A DNA stretch of 64,000 nt from positions 1 to 64,000 of the forward strand of contig NZ_FOLB01000006.1 in the NCBI RefSeq assembly GCF_900112345.1, written 5' to 3'. Of this stretch, positions 7,648 through 18,612 are shown piece by piece. Below the pieces are notes generated by a model. It had not been told where the DNA came from and ran no database searches. It saw only the letters and a list, made by a program, of their open reading frames with translations. Every line of letters starts with the position of its first letter. Position 1 is the first letter of the stretch. The translations under genes were made by a program, and so were the position numbers. Origin of the DNA: Nocardioides terrae. Lineage in GTDB: Bacteria > Actinomycetota > Actinomycetes > Propionibacteriales > Nocardioidaceae.

Positions 7648-9539
7648 TCAGGCTCACCGTGGCCCAGGCCCTGGTGCGCTTCCTGTCCCAGCAGTGGTCC
7701 GAGCGCGACGGGGTCGAGCAGCGTCTGGTCGCCGGGTGCTTCGGCATCTTCGGGCACGGCAACGTCGCCGGTGTCGGCCAGGCGCTGCTGGAGGAGGAGG
7801 TCCGTGGGTCCGCGGGCGACAGTGCGGGCGGGCTGCCCTACTGGACCGGCCGCAACGAGCAGGGCATGGTCCACGCCGCCGTCGGCTACGCCCGGATGCG
7901 CAACCGGCTCTCGACCCTGGCCTGCACCACCTCGATCGGGCCGGGCGCGACGAACATGGTGACCGGCGCCGCCCTCGCGACGATCAACCGGATCCCCGTG
8001 CTGCTGCTGCCCGGCGACGTGTTCGCGACCAGGGTCAGCGGCCCGGTCCTGCAGGAGCTCGAGTCGCCGGCGACGTACGACGTCTCCGTGAACGACACGC
8101 TGCGTCCGGTGTCGCGCTTCTTCGACCGGGTGTGGCGCCCCGAGCAGCTTCCCCAGGCTCTCCTCGGCGCCATGCGCGTGCTCACCGATCCGGTCGAGAC
8201 CGGCGCCGTGACGATCGCGCTGCCGCAGGACGTCCAGGCCCAGGCGCACGACTGGCCCGAGGAGCTCTTCGCCCGGCGGGTGTGGCACGTCGCCCGGCCG
8301 GCGCCCGAGCGCGAGATGCTCGCGCGCGCCGCCGAGCTGCTGCGCGCGGCGAAGACCCCACTGGTCGTCGCGGGCGGCGGCGTCATCTACAGCGAGGCGA
8401 CCGACGCGCTGCGCGCCTTCGTCGAGGCCACCGGGATCCCCGTAACCGAGACGCAGGCCGGCAAGGGCGCACTGCCGCACGACCACCCGCTCGCCCTCGG
8501 CGCCGTCGGCGCCACCGGCACGACCGCCGCCAACGCAGTCGCCCGCGAGGCCGACGTCGTGCTCGGGATCGGCACCCGGTGGAGCGACTTCACGACCGCC
8601 TCGCGCAGCGTCTTCGCCAACGCCGACGTCCGGTTCGTCAACCTCAACGTCGCCGGCCTCGACGCTCACAAGCACGCCGGCCTGGCGCTGGTCGCCGACG
8701 CCCGCGAGGGCCTCCTCGGGCTCACCGAGACGCTGGCCGGCCACGACACCGGAGCCGACTACCGCGAGCGCGTCCGCGGCCTGGCCGCCGAGTGGGACGC
8801 GGTGGTCGAGGCGGCGTACCACCCGAAGGGCGGCGGCGACGGGCTGCCCGCCCAGACCGAGGTGCTCGGCGCGGTCAACGAGGCGGCCGGGCCGCGCGAC
8901 GTCGTCGTCAACGCCGCCGGGTCGATGCCCGGCGACCTGCACCGGCTGTGGCGCACGAGGGACCCCAAGGGCTACCACGTCGAGTACGGCTTCTCCTGCA
9001 TGGGCTACGAGATCGCGGCCGGCCTCGGGGTGCGGATGGCGGCCCCCGACCGCGACGTGTTCGTGCTGGTGGGGGACGGGTCCTACCTGATGCTCGCCTC
9101 CGAGCTGGTCACCGCCGTCCAGGAACGGCAGAAGATCATCGTCGTGATCGTGCAGAACCACGGCTTCGCCTCGATCGGCGCGCTCTCGGAGTCGGTCGGC
9201 TCGCAGCGGTTCGGGACCCGCTACCGCTACCGTGACCCGGCGACGGGTCGCCTCGACGGGCCCGCACTGCCGGTCGACCTGGCCGCCAACGCCGAGAGCC
9301 TGGGTGCCCGCGTGCTGCGCGCGCACGGCATCGCGCAGCTGCGGGAGGCGCTGGCCGAGGCCAAGGCCGGCGACGACGGCCCGGTCGTCGTCCATGTCGA
9401 GACCGACCCCGACATCCCGGGTCCGGCCAGCGACGCATGGTGGGATGTGCCGGTCGCCGAGGTCGCGGAGCTGGACACCACCCGCGCCGCCCGGACGACG
9501 TACGACGAGAACAAGCTGCGGCAGAGGCCGTACCTGTGA
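7644..9539 (+). CDS. iolD: 3D-(3,5/4)-trihydroxycyclohexane-1,2-dione acylhydrolase
   Basis: A thiamine-diphosphate enzyme that opens the cyclohexane ring to 5-deoxy-glucuronate. The 631-residue protein has the acetolactate-synthase layout: an N-terminal PYR domain ([27 protein letters not shown] with the conserved Glu), a central domain ([12 protein letters not shown]), and a C-terminal PP domain with [13 protein letters not shown] (Asp478) and NHGFASIG for Mg-ThDP. ATG 7644 is used because it forms an ATGA overlap with iolB; more upstream starts would lie within iolB. Confidence 0.95.
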   Translation: MIRLTVAQALVRFLSQQWSERDGVEQRLVAGCFGIFGHGNVAGVGQALLEEEVRGSAGDSAGGLPYWTGRNEQGMVHAAVGYARMRNRLSTLACTTSIGPGATNMVTGAALATINRIPVLLLPGDVFATRVSGPVLQELESPATYDVSVNDTLRPVSRFFDRVWRPEQLPQALLGAMRVLTDPVETGAVTIALPQDVQAQAHDWPEELFARRVWHVARPAPEREMLARAAELLRAAKTPLVVAGGGVIYSEATDALRAFVEATGIPVTETQAGKGALPHDHPLALGAVGATGTTAANAVAREADVVLGIGTRWSDFTTASRSVFANADVRFVNLNVAGLDAHKHAGLALVADAREGLLGLTETLAGHDTGADYRERVRGLAAEWDAVVEAAYHPKGGGDGLPAQTEVLGAVNEAAGPRDVVVNAAGSMPGDLHRLWRTRDPKGYHVEYGFSCMGYEIAAGLGVRMAAPDRDVFVLVGDGSYLMLASELVTAVQERQKIIVVIVQNHGFASIGALSESVGSQRFGTRYRYRDPATGRLDGPALPVDLAANAESLGARVLRAHGIAQLREALAEAKAGDDGPVVVHVETDPDIPGPASDAWWDVPVAEVAELDTTRAARTTYDENKLRQRPYL

Positions 9540-9556
9540 GTGGAGGAAGAGACAAC

Positions 9557-11050
<1,494 letters not shown>

Positions 11051-11091
11051 GCCGGGCCGTCCCGGAAAACCAGAGAAGAAGGAACACACCG

Positions 11092-12054
11092 ATGAAGAAA
11101 CTGCAGGTCACCGGCGCGATCGCCGTGGCCGCTCTTCTCCTCGCCGCGTGCAGCGGCACCGGCAAGGAGGACTCGGGGGCGACCAAGAAGACCAAGGACC
11201 TCACCTACGCGGTGATCACCCACAGCTCCTCCGGCGACGCGTTCTGGGACCGGGTCAAGTCCGGTGCCGAGCGTGCCGGGGACGACTACGGCGTCAAGGT
11301 GGAGTACTCCGCCGACCCCGACCCGGCCAAGCAGTCGCAGCTCATCGACGGCGCGGTGGCCGACAAGGTCGACGGCATCGTCGTCTCGATGGCGAACCCC
11401 GACGGCCTCGAGACCAGCATCAAGGCCGCCGTCGCCGCCGGCATCCCCGTGGTCAGCATCAACTCGGGCATCGACCGCTGGAAGGAGTTCGGGGCGATCA
11501 CCCACATCGGGCAGAGCGAGACGATCGCCGGTCAGGCGGTCGGCGCGCGGCTCAAGGACGAGGGCCTCAAGAACGTCCTCTGCGTGATCCAGGAGGCCGG
11601 CAACGTCGGCCTCGAGGAGCGCTGCAAGGCGGTCGCGGAGACCGAGGGCGGCAAGGTCACCAACCTCCAGGTCGACGGCACCGACGACAACGCGGTCCAG
11701 GCCACGATCACCTCCAAGCTGCAGGCCGACAAGACGGTCGACGGCGTGCTCACCCTCGGCGGGCAGTACGCGATCGACGCGGTCGCGGCGGTCAAGGAGT
11801 CCGGCAGCAGCGCGAAGGTGTCGACCTTCGACCTCAGCGAGGACGTCATCAACGACATCAAGGCCGGCTCGATCGACTTCGCCGTCGACCAGCAGCCCTA
11901 CGTGCAGGGCTTCCTCGGCGTCACGACCCTCTACCTGAAGTCGATCAACGGCAACGACGTGGGTGGCGGCCAGCCGATCAACTCCGGCCCGGCGTTCATC
12001 ACCGCCGACAACGCCGACCAGGTCCTCACCTTCGCCAAGAACGGCACTCGCTGA
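11092..12054 (+). CDS. Sugar/inositol ABC transporter substrate-binding lipoprotein
   Basis: Captures the cyclitol outside the membrane. The 320-residue protein has a lipoprotein signal peptide with lipobox LAAC (Cys20) and a periplasmic-binding-protein type 1 (RbsB-like) fold with [39 protein letters not shown] and [16 protein letters not shown] lies just before the ATG at 11092. An extremely stable hairpin begins 4 bases after the stop codon, which probably raises this product over the membrane parts. Inositol as ligand is inferred from the operon. Confidence 0.88.
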   Translation: MKKLQVTGAIAVAALLLAACSGTGKEDSGATKKTKDLTYAVITHSSSGDAFWDRVKSGAERAGDDYGVKVEYSADPDPAKQSQLIDGAVADKVDGIVVSMANPDGLETSIKAAVAAGIPVVSINSGIDRWKEFGAITHIGQSETIAGQAVGARLKDEGLKNVLCVIQEAGNVGLEERCKAVAETEGGKVTNLQVDGTDDNAVQATITSKLQADKTVDGVLTLGGQYAIDAVAAVKESGSSAKVSTFDLSEDVINDIKAGSIDFAVDQQPYVQGFLGVTTLYLKSINGNDVGGGQPINSGPAFITADNADQVLTFAKNGTR

Positions 12055-12058
12055 CACT

Positions 12059-12099
12059 CGGTGGTCGGGGAGGTCGCGCGGCGACCTCCCCGGCCACCG
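12059..12099 (+). terminator. Very stable intra-operon stem-loop after the binding-protein gene
   Basis: A 19-base-pair stem (12059-12077 with 12081-12099) contains one T-G wobble and a three-base loop, with no T-run. It lies between the binding-protein and permease genes of one operon. Such hairpins typically stabilise the upstream message or cause partial termination. Confidence 0.75.
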
Positions 12100-12122
12100 G
12101 ATCGGAAGGGATACTTCCCGAC

Positions 12123-13157
12123 ATGAGCACCATCGCCGCCGCCGACGAGCGGGTCGCCCGTACGTCGCCCCTCGGCCGTCTGATGAAGCGACCCGAGATC
12201 GGCGCGCTGGTCGCCGCGGTCGCCATCTTCGTCTTCTTCGCCGTCACGACCGACGTCTTCGCGACCCTCTCCGGCTCGGCCACGTGGCTGCGCTCCGCCT
12301 CGACGATCGGCATCATGGCCGTCGCCGTGGCGATGCTGATGATCGGCGGCGAGTTCGACCTCTCCGCCGGGGCGATGACCGGCTTCGCGGGCCTGGTCGT
12401 CGGCATCCTCACCACCGAGTACGGGCTCAACGTCTGGCTCGCCATCCTCGTCTCGCTGGCCCTGGCCCTCGCCGTCGGATTCGTCAACGGGCTGATCGTG
12501 ATGCGCACCGGGCTGCCCAGCTTCATCGTCACCCTCGGCACGTTCTTCGTGCTGCAGGGCATCGACCTCGCCGGCACCAAGGCGCTCATCGGGCAGGTCG
12601 CCATCCAGGGCATGCGCAACGTCCCGTTCTACGACCAGCCGCAGAAGCTGTTCGGCTCGTCGATGGAGATCGGCCGGGGGACCTTCTACGTCTCGATCGT
12701 CTGGTGGGTCGCGGTCACCGCGGTGGCCACCTGGGTGCTCATGCGGACCCGCGTCGGCAACTGGGTCTTCGCCGTGGGCGGCGCCCAGCACTCCTCGCGG
12801 CAGGTCGGCGTTCCGGTCGCGAAGACCAAGATCGGGCTCTTCATGGGCACCGCGGGCTGCGGCTGGCTGGTCGGCATGCTGCTGCTCTTCACGACCTCGA
12901 CGGTGCAGAGCAACACCGGCGTCGGACAGGAGTTCGTCTACATCATCTGCGCCGTGGTCGGCGGCTGCCTGATGACGGGCGGCTACGGGTCGGCGATCGG
13001 CGCCGCGCTGGGCGCCCTCATCTACGGCATGGCCAACCAGGGCATCGTCTACGCCGGCTGGGACAACAACTGGCTCAAGGCCTTCCTCGGCGTGATGCTG
13101 CTGACGGCGGTGCTGCTCAACGAGTGGGTCCGCAAGCGGGCGGAGGAGGCACGATGA
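12123..13157 (+). CDS. Sugar/inositol ABC transporter permease (RbsC/FrcC type)
   Basis: Forms the transmembrane channel of the importer. The 344-residue protein carries about nine to ten hydrophobic segments and the branched-chain/RbsC permease signature [14 protein letters not shown] and [20 protein letters not shown]. Its ribosome-binding region GGAAGGG (12104-12110) is itself in a small hairpin (GGAAG/CTTCC, 12104-12118) directly after the large stem-loop, which could dampen translation. The stop codon overlaps the start of the ATPase gene (ATGA). Substrate by context. Confidence 0.88.
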   Translation: MSTIAAADERVARTSPLGRLMKRPEIGALVAAVAIFVFFAVTTDVFATLSGSATWLRSASTIGIMAVAVAMLMIGGEFDLSAGAMTGFAGLVVGILTTEYGLNVWLAILVSLALALAVGFVNGLIVMRTGLPSFIVTLGTFFVLQGIDLAGTKALIGQVAIQGMRNVPFYDQPQKLFGSSMEIGRGTFYVSIVWWVAVTAVATWVLMRTRVGNWVFAVGGAQHSSRQVGVPVAKTKIGLFMGTAGCGWLVGMLLLFTTSTVQSNTGVGQEFVYIICAVVGGCLMTGGYGSAIGAALGALIYGMANQGIVYAGWDNNWLKAFLGVMLLTAVLLNEWVRKRAEEAR

Positions 13158-14182
13158 GCACGCCGACCAGCGGCGGGACCGACGAGCGGGTGAGCGCGAC
13201 GGGGAAGCGGGTCGGCAGGGCGGCGCGCGAGTGGGCGACGGCGCAGGCCAGGGCGGAGGCGGAGGCCGCCCGCGGCAACGCGCTGCCCAGTCCCGGCACC
13301 CCGATCATCGAGGTGACCGACCTCGGCAAGAGCTACGGCCGGGTGATCGCCCTGCGCGGCGTCACCACGTCGGTGCGAGCCGGCGAGGTCACCTGCGTCC
13401 TCGGCGACAACGGCGCGGGCAAGTCCACCTTCATCAAGATCCTGGCCGGGGCGCACCGGCACAGCGAGGGCACCTTCGAGGTGGACGGCGTCGAGCAGCA
13501 CCTCGACAGCCCGCGCGACGCCCTCACGCTCGGCATCGCGACGGTCTACCAGGACCTGGCCGTCGTCCCCCTGATGCCGGTGTGGCGGAACTTCTTCCTC
13601 GGCTCCGAGCCGGTGCGCGGCCGCGGCCCGCTGCGCCGGCTTGACCGCGAGTTCATGAAGCGGACCACGCGCGACGAGCTGCTCAAGATGGGCATCGACC
13701 TGCGCGACGTCGACCAGCCGATCGGCACCCTGTCCGGCGGCGAGCGGCAGTGCGTCGCGATCGCTCGGGCGGTCTACTTCGGCGCGCGCGTGCTCATCCT
13801 CGACGAGCCCACCGCGGCGCTCGGCGTCAAGCAGTCCGGGGTGGTGCTGAAGTACATCGCCAAGGCGCGCGAGCGCGGCCTCGGGGTCGTCTTCATCACC
13901 CACAACCCGCACCACGCCTATCCGGTGGGGGACCGGTTCATGCTGCTGCGGCGCGGCCGGTCGATCGGCGACTACGCCAAGTCCGAGATCACGCTCGACG
14001 AGCTGACCTCGATGATGGCCGGCGGCGCTGAGCTGGAGTCGCTCGCCCACGAGCTCGCCCGCGACATGGGCGACTCCTCGCCCGTGGTCGCCGAGCTGAA
14101 GGCCGACGTCGAGGGCGACCACGAGGCCGACCGCGAGGCCGACCACGTTGCCGACGCCGAGCCGGACGTGGAGTCGCCGTGA
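13154..14182 (+). CDS. Sugar/inositol ABC transporter ATPase, single nucleotide-binding domain
   Basis: Powers the importer. The 342-residue protein shows Walker [10 protein letters not shown] (84-92), Q-loop VYQDLAVV, signature LSGGERQ, Walker [12 protein letters not shown] and the H-loop His in FITHN. Only one nucleotide-binding domain is present, unlike RbsA-type proteins of about 500 residues with two, so it resembles FrcA. Two extras stand out: an Ala/Arg/Glu-rich N-terminal extension of about 50 residues and an acidic tail with Glu-Ala-Asp repeats (roughly 315-342). It overlaps both neighbours by 4 bases. Confidence 0.9.
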   Translation: MSTPTSGGTDERVSATGKRVGRAAREWATAQARAEAEAARGNALPSPGTPIIEVTDLGKSYGRVIALRGVTTSVRAGEVTCVLGDNGAGKSTFIKILAGAHRHSEGTFEVDGVEQHLDSPRDALTLGIATVYQDLAVVPLMPVWRNFFLGSEPVRGRGPLRRLDREFMKRTTRDELLKMGIDLRDVDQPIGTLSGGERQCVAIARAVYFGARVLILDEPTAALGVKQSGVVLKYIAKARERGLGVVFITHNPHHAYPVGDRFMLLRRGRSIGDYAKSEITLDELTSMMAGGAELESLAHELARDMGDSSPVVAELKADVEGDHEADREADHVADAEPDVESP

Positions 14183-15171
14183 CCGGTCGCCTGCGGGTGG
14201 GGGTGATCGGCACTGGTGCGATGGGCGCGGCCCACGCCCGCACGCTGTCCACCTCGGTCGCCGAGGTCGACCTGGTCGCCGTCCACGACCTCGACGCGGA
14301 GCGCGCCGAGGCGCTCGCCGACGAGCTGGGGGCGGCCGCCTCGCCCTCCCCGGAGGCGCTGGTCGCCGACGTCGACGCCGTCGTCGTCGCGTCCCCCGAC
14401 GCCACCCACGTCGGCCTGGTGCTCGCCGGCCTCGCCGCCGGCCGGCCGATGCTGTGCGAGAAGCCGCTGGCCCTCGACGCGTCCGGCGCCCGCCGGGTCG
14501 TCGACGCGGAGGTCGCAGCCGGCCGGCGCCTGGTCCAGGTCGGCTTCACCAGGCGCTACGACCCGGCCTTCCGCGAGCTCAAGGCGGTCATCGACTCGGG
14601 CGACCTCGGCACGGTGCGGCTCGTGCACGCCGTGCACCGCAACGCGACCAACAACACCAGCACCGACGACGCCACCCTGGTGACCGGCTCGATGATCCAC
14701 GAGCTCGACACGCTGCCGTGGCTGCTCGACCAGCCGATCGCCGCCGTACGCGTCGAGTCCCCGGTCGACGGGCCCTTCCGCGACCCGCAGCTGGCCACCG
14801 TGCGGTTCGGCTCCGGAGCGCTCGCGAGCGTCGAGGTCTTCGTCAATGCCCGCTACGGCTACGACGTGCAGACCGAGGTCGTCGGAACGGACGGGACCGC
14901 CTCGCTGGAGCCGCGCTCCACGGTCACCGTCCGTCGCGCGGGCGCCGCGGGCACGCCGGTCAGGGACGACTTCGTCGCCCACTTCGCCGACGCCTACCGG
15001 CTCGAGCTCGCGGCGTGGGCACGCGCGGCCCGGGCGGGCACCGTCGACGGGCCCGACGCCTGGGACGGCTACCTCGCCAACGTCGCCGCCGAGGCGGGCG
15101 TGCGGTCGCTCCGCTCGGGGTCGTGGGAGGCCGTCGTACCCGACGAGCGACCCGAGCTCTACCGGAGGTGA
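14179..15171 (+). CDS. Gfo/Idh/MocA-family oxidoreductase (second inositol-type dehydrogenase)
   Basis: An NAD(P)-dependent sugar or cyclitol dehydrogenase of 330 residues. It has the Rossmann motif [13 protein letters not shown] at the N-terminus, CEKPLAL with the family Lys, [12 protein letters not shown], and [14 protein letters not shown] with the candidate catalytic His. The GTG start overlaps the ATPase stop codon. As a second enzyme of the IolG family it probably handles another isomer (scyllo- or chiro-inositol) or a modified inositol; family membership does not settle the substrate. Confidence 0.85.
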   Translation: MTGRLRVGVIGTGAMGAAHARTLSTSVAEVDLVAVHDLDAERAEALADELGAAASPSPEALVADVDAVVVASPDATHVGLVLAGLAAGRPMLCEKPLALDASGARRVVDAEVAAGRRLVQVGFTRRYDPAFRELKAVIDSGDLGTVRLVHAVHRNATNNTSTDDATLVTGSMIHELDTLPWLLDQPIAAVRVESPVDGPFRDPQLATVRFGSGALASVEVFVNARYGYDVQTEVVGTDGTASLEPRSTVTVRRAGAAGTPVRDDFVAHFADAYRLELAAWARAARAGTVDGPDAWDGYLANVAAEAGVRSLRSGSWEAVVPDERPELYRR

Positions 15172-15172
15172 C

Positions 15173-16342
15173 ATGGTGCCGCTGACCTCACGCCTGCGCG
15201 CGGCGGACTGCCGGCTCGAGGACCTCGTCGAGGTCGTCTCCGAGCCGACGCGCGCCGCTGACTACCCGCACGCCGAGACGATCGAGCAGGGCGTCGTGGT
15301 CTACGACTCTGCCCGGCTCCGGGACGGCCTCGCCACCGAGGCCGGCCACGACGCGGTCGCGAGCGAGCTGGTCCACGCGCTCGCCGAGGGGCCGGGGATC
15401 GTCGTGCTGCGCGCCGCGTTCCCCGACCACGACGTGGTCGACCGGGCCACCGCGGTCTTCGACCGGATCATCGCCGACGAGCGCGCGGCGGGAGGCGCGC
15501 ACGGCGACCACTTCGCCGCCCCGGGCGCCAACGACCGGATCTGGAACGCGCTCGAGAAGCTGGCCGTCCGTGACCCCGCGACCTTCGTCGACTACTACGC
15601 CAACGAGCTCGTCGCCCTGGTCAGCACGGCCTGGCTAGGCCCCGGCTACCAGGTCACCTCGCAGGTGAACCTCGTGCGCCCCGGCGGGCTCGCGCAGGAG
15701 CCGCACCGCGACTACCACCTCGGCTTCCTCGCCGACGACGTCGTCGAGCGCTACCCGGCCCACGCCCACCTGCTCTCGCCCGTCCTGACGCTGCAGGGCG
15801 CCGTCGCCCACTGCGACATGCCCGTGGAGAGCGGCCCGACGATGTACCTCCCGCACTCGCAGAAGTACGCCGCCGGCTACCTTGCCTGGCGCCGGCCGGA
15901 GTTCCGCGACCACTTCGCGGGCCATCACGTCCAGCTGCCGCTCCGCAAGGGGGACGCCGTCTTCTTCAACCCTGCGGTCCTGCACGGCGCCGGGTCCAAC
16001 GTCTCCGAGGGCATCCAGCGGATGGCCAACCTGCTCCAGGTCTCCTCGGCGTTCGGCCGGGCGATGGAGAGCGTCGACCGCGACCGGGTCTCGCGGGCCG
16101 TCCACCCGGCCCTGCGGCAGCGCCGCGACGCCGGTGTGCCCGACGAGGCGCTCGCCGCTGCCGTCGCGGCGGCTGCGGAGGGCTACCCGTTCCCCACCAA
16201 CCTCGACCTGGACCAGCCGGTCGGCGCGCTCACGCCGCCGACCCAGGGCGACCTGCTGCGCCGGGCTCTGGCCGAGGACTGGAGCGAGGACCGGCTCGCG
16301 GAGTCGCTCGACGCCTACGCCGCCCGGCGGGCGACCCGATGA
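15173..16342 (+). CDS. Phytanoyl-CoA dioxygenase (PhyH)-family Fe(II)/2-oxoglutarate oxygenase
   Basis: Predicted non-haem iron hydroxylase of 389 residues. The jelly-roll ligands are visible as His178-x-Asp180 in EPHRDYHLG and His271 in AVLHGAGSNVSEG, with Arg283 (IQRMAN) placed to bind 2-oxoglutarate. The ATG lies one base after the preceding stop codon, with GGAGGTGAC just upstream. It sits between a Gfo/Idh dehydrogenase and an SDR at the end of the transporter operon, so its substrate is probably the imported compound or a relative. PhyH proteins in such clusters are uncharacterised as far as I know; hydroxylation or oxidative demethylation is inference. Confidence 0.8.
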   Translation: MVPLTSRLRAADCRLEDLVEVVSEPTRAADYPHAETIEQGVVVYDSARLRDGLATEAGHDAVASELVHALAEGPGIVVLRAAFPDHDVVDRATAVFDRIIADERAAGGAHGDHFAAPGANDRIWNALEKLAVRDPATFVDYYANELVALVSTAWLGPGYQVTSQVNLVRPGGLAQEPHRDYHLGFLADDVVERYPAHAHLLSPVLTLQGAVAHCDMPVESGPTMYLPHSQKYAAGYLAWRRPEFRDHFAGHHVQLPLRKGDAVFFNPAVLHGAGSNVSEGIQRMANLLQVSSAFGRAMESVDRDRVSRAVHPALRQRRDAGVPDEALAAAVAAAAEGYPFPTNLDLDQPVGALTPPTQGDLLRRALAEDWSEDRLAESLDAYAARRATR

Positions 16343-17115
16343 GCGGGCTCCTCGAGGGCCGGTCGGTGCTGGTCAGCGGGGGCACCCAGGGCGTGGGCGC
16401 GGCGATCGCGGGCGCGGCGCTGGCCGAGGGCGCGCGAGTGGTGGTCACCGGCCGCCGGGCGGAGGTCGGTGAGCGGTTCGTGGCCGACCAGGGTCCCGAC
16501 GCCGAGGTCCGTTTCGTGCACTGCGACGTCGGCGAGCCCGCGCAGGTGCGGTCGGCGGCCCAGGCCACCGTGGCGGCGTACGGCGGCATCGACTGCCTGG
16601 TCAACGCCGCCGGTCTCACCACGCGGGGCACGCTGCTCGACACCACGCCCGAGCTCTTCGACGAGCACGTCGCCGTCAACCTGCGCGGCCCGTTCCTGCT
16701 GATGCAGGAGGCCGTGCGCGACATGCTCGCCCGCAAAGCGGCGGGCACGATCGTCAACGTCCTCTCGATCTCCGCGCACGGCGGGCAGCCCTACCTCGCT
16801 CCCTACGTCGCCAGCAAGGCGGGCCTGGCCGCGCTGACCCGCAACGCCGCCCACGCCCACCGCTTCGACCGGATCCGGATCAACGGCGTCAACATCGGCT
16901 GGACGAGCACCGAGGGGGAGGACGTGACCCAGCGCCGCTTCCATGACGCCGGGGACGACTGGCGTGAGCAGGCGGCCGCCCGGCTCCCGATGGGGCGGCT
17001 CGCGGAGCCCGAGGACGCAGCCGCGTTGGTGGTCCTGCTGCTCTCCGAGCGCAGCGGTGTCGTGACCGGCTCGGTCATCGACTGGGACCAGACCGTCGTC
17101 GGCGCCTACGACTGA
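16339..17115 (+). CDS. SDR-family NAD(P)-dependent oxidoreductase
   Basis: A classical short-chain dehydrogenase of 258 residues: cofactor motif [10 protein letters not shown] near the N-terminus, NAAG in [12 protein letters not shown], catalytic Ser in [10 protein letters not shown], and YVASK with the catalytic Tyr and Lys. The ATG overlaps the dioxygenase stop codon by 4 bases, making it the last gene of the import/tail operon. It probably oxidises a hydroxyl of the cyclitol or the product of the dioxygenase. Substrate unknown. Confidence 0.87.
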   Translation: MSGLLEGRSVLVSGGTQGVGAAIAGAALAEGARVVVTGRRAEVGERFVADQGPDAEVRFVHCDVGEPAQVRSAAQATVAAYGGIDCLVNAAGLTTRGTLLDTTPELFDEHVAVNLRGPFLLMQEAVRDMLARKAAGTIVNVLSISAHGGQPYLAPYVASKAGLAALTRNAAHAHRFDRIRINGVNIGWTSTEGEDVTQRRFHDAGDDWREQAAARLPMGRLAEPEDAAALVVLLLSERSGVVTGSVIDWDQTVVGAYD

Positions 17116-17176
17116 ACCGAAATCCGCTGTCGGCGAACAGGGCCCGTGAACCCGTGGAACTGTCGGGACGGGCGGC

Positions 17177-17192
17177 TAGGGTCGGCGACGTG
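17177..17192 (+). promoter_or_regulatory. -10 box and leaderless start of clpP1
   Basis: TAGGGT (17177-17182) lies 7 bases before GTG 17190, so the transcript should begin at or next to the start codon. Upstream (17132-17154) are two half-sites GCGAAC and GTGAAC that loosely resemble the GCGAAC-type elements of ClgR, the actinobacterial activator of clpP1P2. The ClgR reading is weak. Confidence 0.5.
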
Positions 17193-17843
17193 AACCTGAA
17201 CTCCAGCCACGCCGAGCGCCCGGCCGACTCACACCAGATGGGCGGCGGCCCGGGCCCGGCCGATCTCGACAGCCACATCTACTCGCGGCTGCTCCGCGAG
17301 CGGATCGTCTTCCTCGGTTCCGAGGTGCGCGACGCGAACGCGAACGCGATCTGCGCCCAGCTGCTGCTCCTGTCGGCGGAGGACCCCGAGGCCGACATCT
17401 TCCTCCACATCAACAGCCCCGGCGGCTCCGTGGACGCCGGCATGGCGATCTACGACACGATGAACTACATCCCCAACGACGTCGCGACCGTGGGCATGGG
17501 CCTGGCCGCCTCGATGGGCCAGTTCCTGCTGTGCGCCGGCGCCAAGGGCAAGCGCTACGCCCTGCCGCACGCGCGGATCATGATGCACCAGCCGTCGTCG
17601 GGCATGGGCGGCTCCGCCTCGGACATCAAGATCCAGGCGCAGCAGTCGCTGCACATCAAGAAGGTGCTGCTCGACCTCATCTCCCAGCACACCGGTCAGC
17701 CGATCGAGCAGGTCATCGCCGACGCCGACCGCGACCGCTGGTTCACCGCCCACGAGGCGCTCGAGTACGGCCTGGTCGACCAGGTCATCACGAGTGCCCG
17801 CGAGGCATCCGACGAGGGCCGTCCGGCCCACGCCAACGACTGA
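17190..17843 (+). CDS. clpP1: ATP-dependent Clp protease proteolytic subunit ClpP1
   Basis: Serine peptidase ring of the Clp protease, which works with ClpP2 and the ClpX or ClpC unfoldases. The 217-residue product has Ser108 (LAASMGQ), His133 (IMMHQPS) and Asp182 (ADRDRW), the canonical triad with E. coli-like spacing. GTG 17190 is preferred because a -10 box lies 7 bases upstream; an in-frame GTG at 17154 would place the -10 inside the coding region. clpP2 follows after 17 bases. Both catalytic subunits are intact. Confidence 0.95.
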   Translation: MNLNSSHAERPADSHQMGGGPGPADLDSHIYSRLLRERIVFLGSEVRDANANAICAQLLLLSAEDPEADIFLHINSPGGSVDAGMAIYDTMNYIPNDVATVGMGLAASMGQFLLCAGAKGKRYALPHARIMMHQPSSGMGGSASDIKIQAQQSLHIKKVLLDLISQHTGQPIEQVIADADRDRWFTAHEALEYGLVDQVITSAREASDEGRPAHAND

Positions 17844-17860
17844 ACCGGCCGAGGACAGAC

Positions 17861-18466
17861 ATGAACTACTACATCCCTCAGTGGGAAGAGCGCACCTCCT
17901 ACGGCTTCCGACGGATCGACCCGTACGCGAAGCTCTTCGAGGAGCGGATCATCTACCTGGGCACGCCGATCAGCGACGACGTGGCCAACGCGGTCATCGC
18001 CCAGCTGCTGTGCCTGCAGTCGATGAACCCGGACCAGGACATCAACATCTACATCAACTCGCCGGGCGGCTCGTTCACCGCGCTGACGGCGATCTACGAC
18101 ACCATCCAGTTCATCAAGCCCGACGTCTCCACGGTGTGCATGGGCCAGGCGGCGTCAGCGGCGGCGATCCTGCTCGCCGCCGGTAAGCACGGCAAGCGGA
18201 TGGCGCTCCCCAACAGCCGCATCCTCATCCACCAGCCCTACACCGAGGGCACGTTCGGCCAGACCTCCGACATCGAGATCCAGGCCAACGAGATCCTCCG
18301 GATGCGCGAGCTGCTGGAGAAGATGATCGCCGACCACAGCGGCCGTTCGCTCGAGGAGGTCAGCCGCGACATCGAGCGCGACAAGATCCTCACCGCTCAG
18401 CAGGCGGTCGAGTACGGCCTGATCGACACGGTGCTCGGCTCGCTGAAGACGCCGGCGCTGGCCTGA
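17861..18466 (+). CDS. clpP2: ATP-dependent Clp protease proteolytic subunit ClpP2
   Basis: Second ring subunit of the actinobacterial ClpP1P2 peptidase. The 201-residue protein shows Ser99 (GQAASAAA), His124 (ILIHQPY) and an Asp near 174 (DIERDK). The N-terminal NYYIPQWEERTSYG is typical for ClpP2, which is processed or docked by ClpX in this phylum. It lies 17 bases after clpP1 and is surely co-transcribed with it. A strong hairpin 26 bases after the stop codon separates it from clpX. Confidence 0.95.
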   Translation: MNYYIPQWEERTSYGFRRIDPYAKLFEERIIYLGTPISDDVANAVIAQLLCLQSMNPDQDINIYINSPGGSFTALTAIYDTIQFIKPDVSTVCMGQAASAAAILLAAGKHGKRMALPNSRILIHQPYTEGTFGQTSDIEIQANEILRMRELLEKMIADHSGRSLEEVSRDIERDKILTAQQAVEYGLIDTVLGSLKTPALA

Positions 18467-18492
18467 CCATGTCGCTTCGTACCTGAGGCAGA

Positions 18493-18530
18493 ACCCCGTG
18501 TCTGGCCCCCGATCGGGCCGGACACGGGGT
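18493..18530 (+). terminator. Hairpin terminator of clpP1P2
   Basis: ACCCCGTGTCTGGCCC (18493-18508) pairs with GGGCCGGACACGGGGT (18515-18530), a 16-pair stem with one T-G wobble and a six-base loop. No T-run. It should separate clpP1P2 from clpX. Confidence 0.8.
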
Positions 18531-18612
18531 ACCGTCAGGGGGCTGATCGCCGGGAGCCCCATCCGCCATCCCGGCTCGCACGACCGCACCACCCCGGAGA
18601 AGGAGACCGCCC

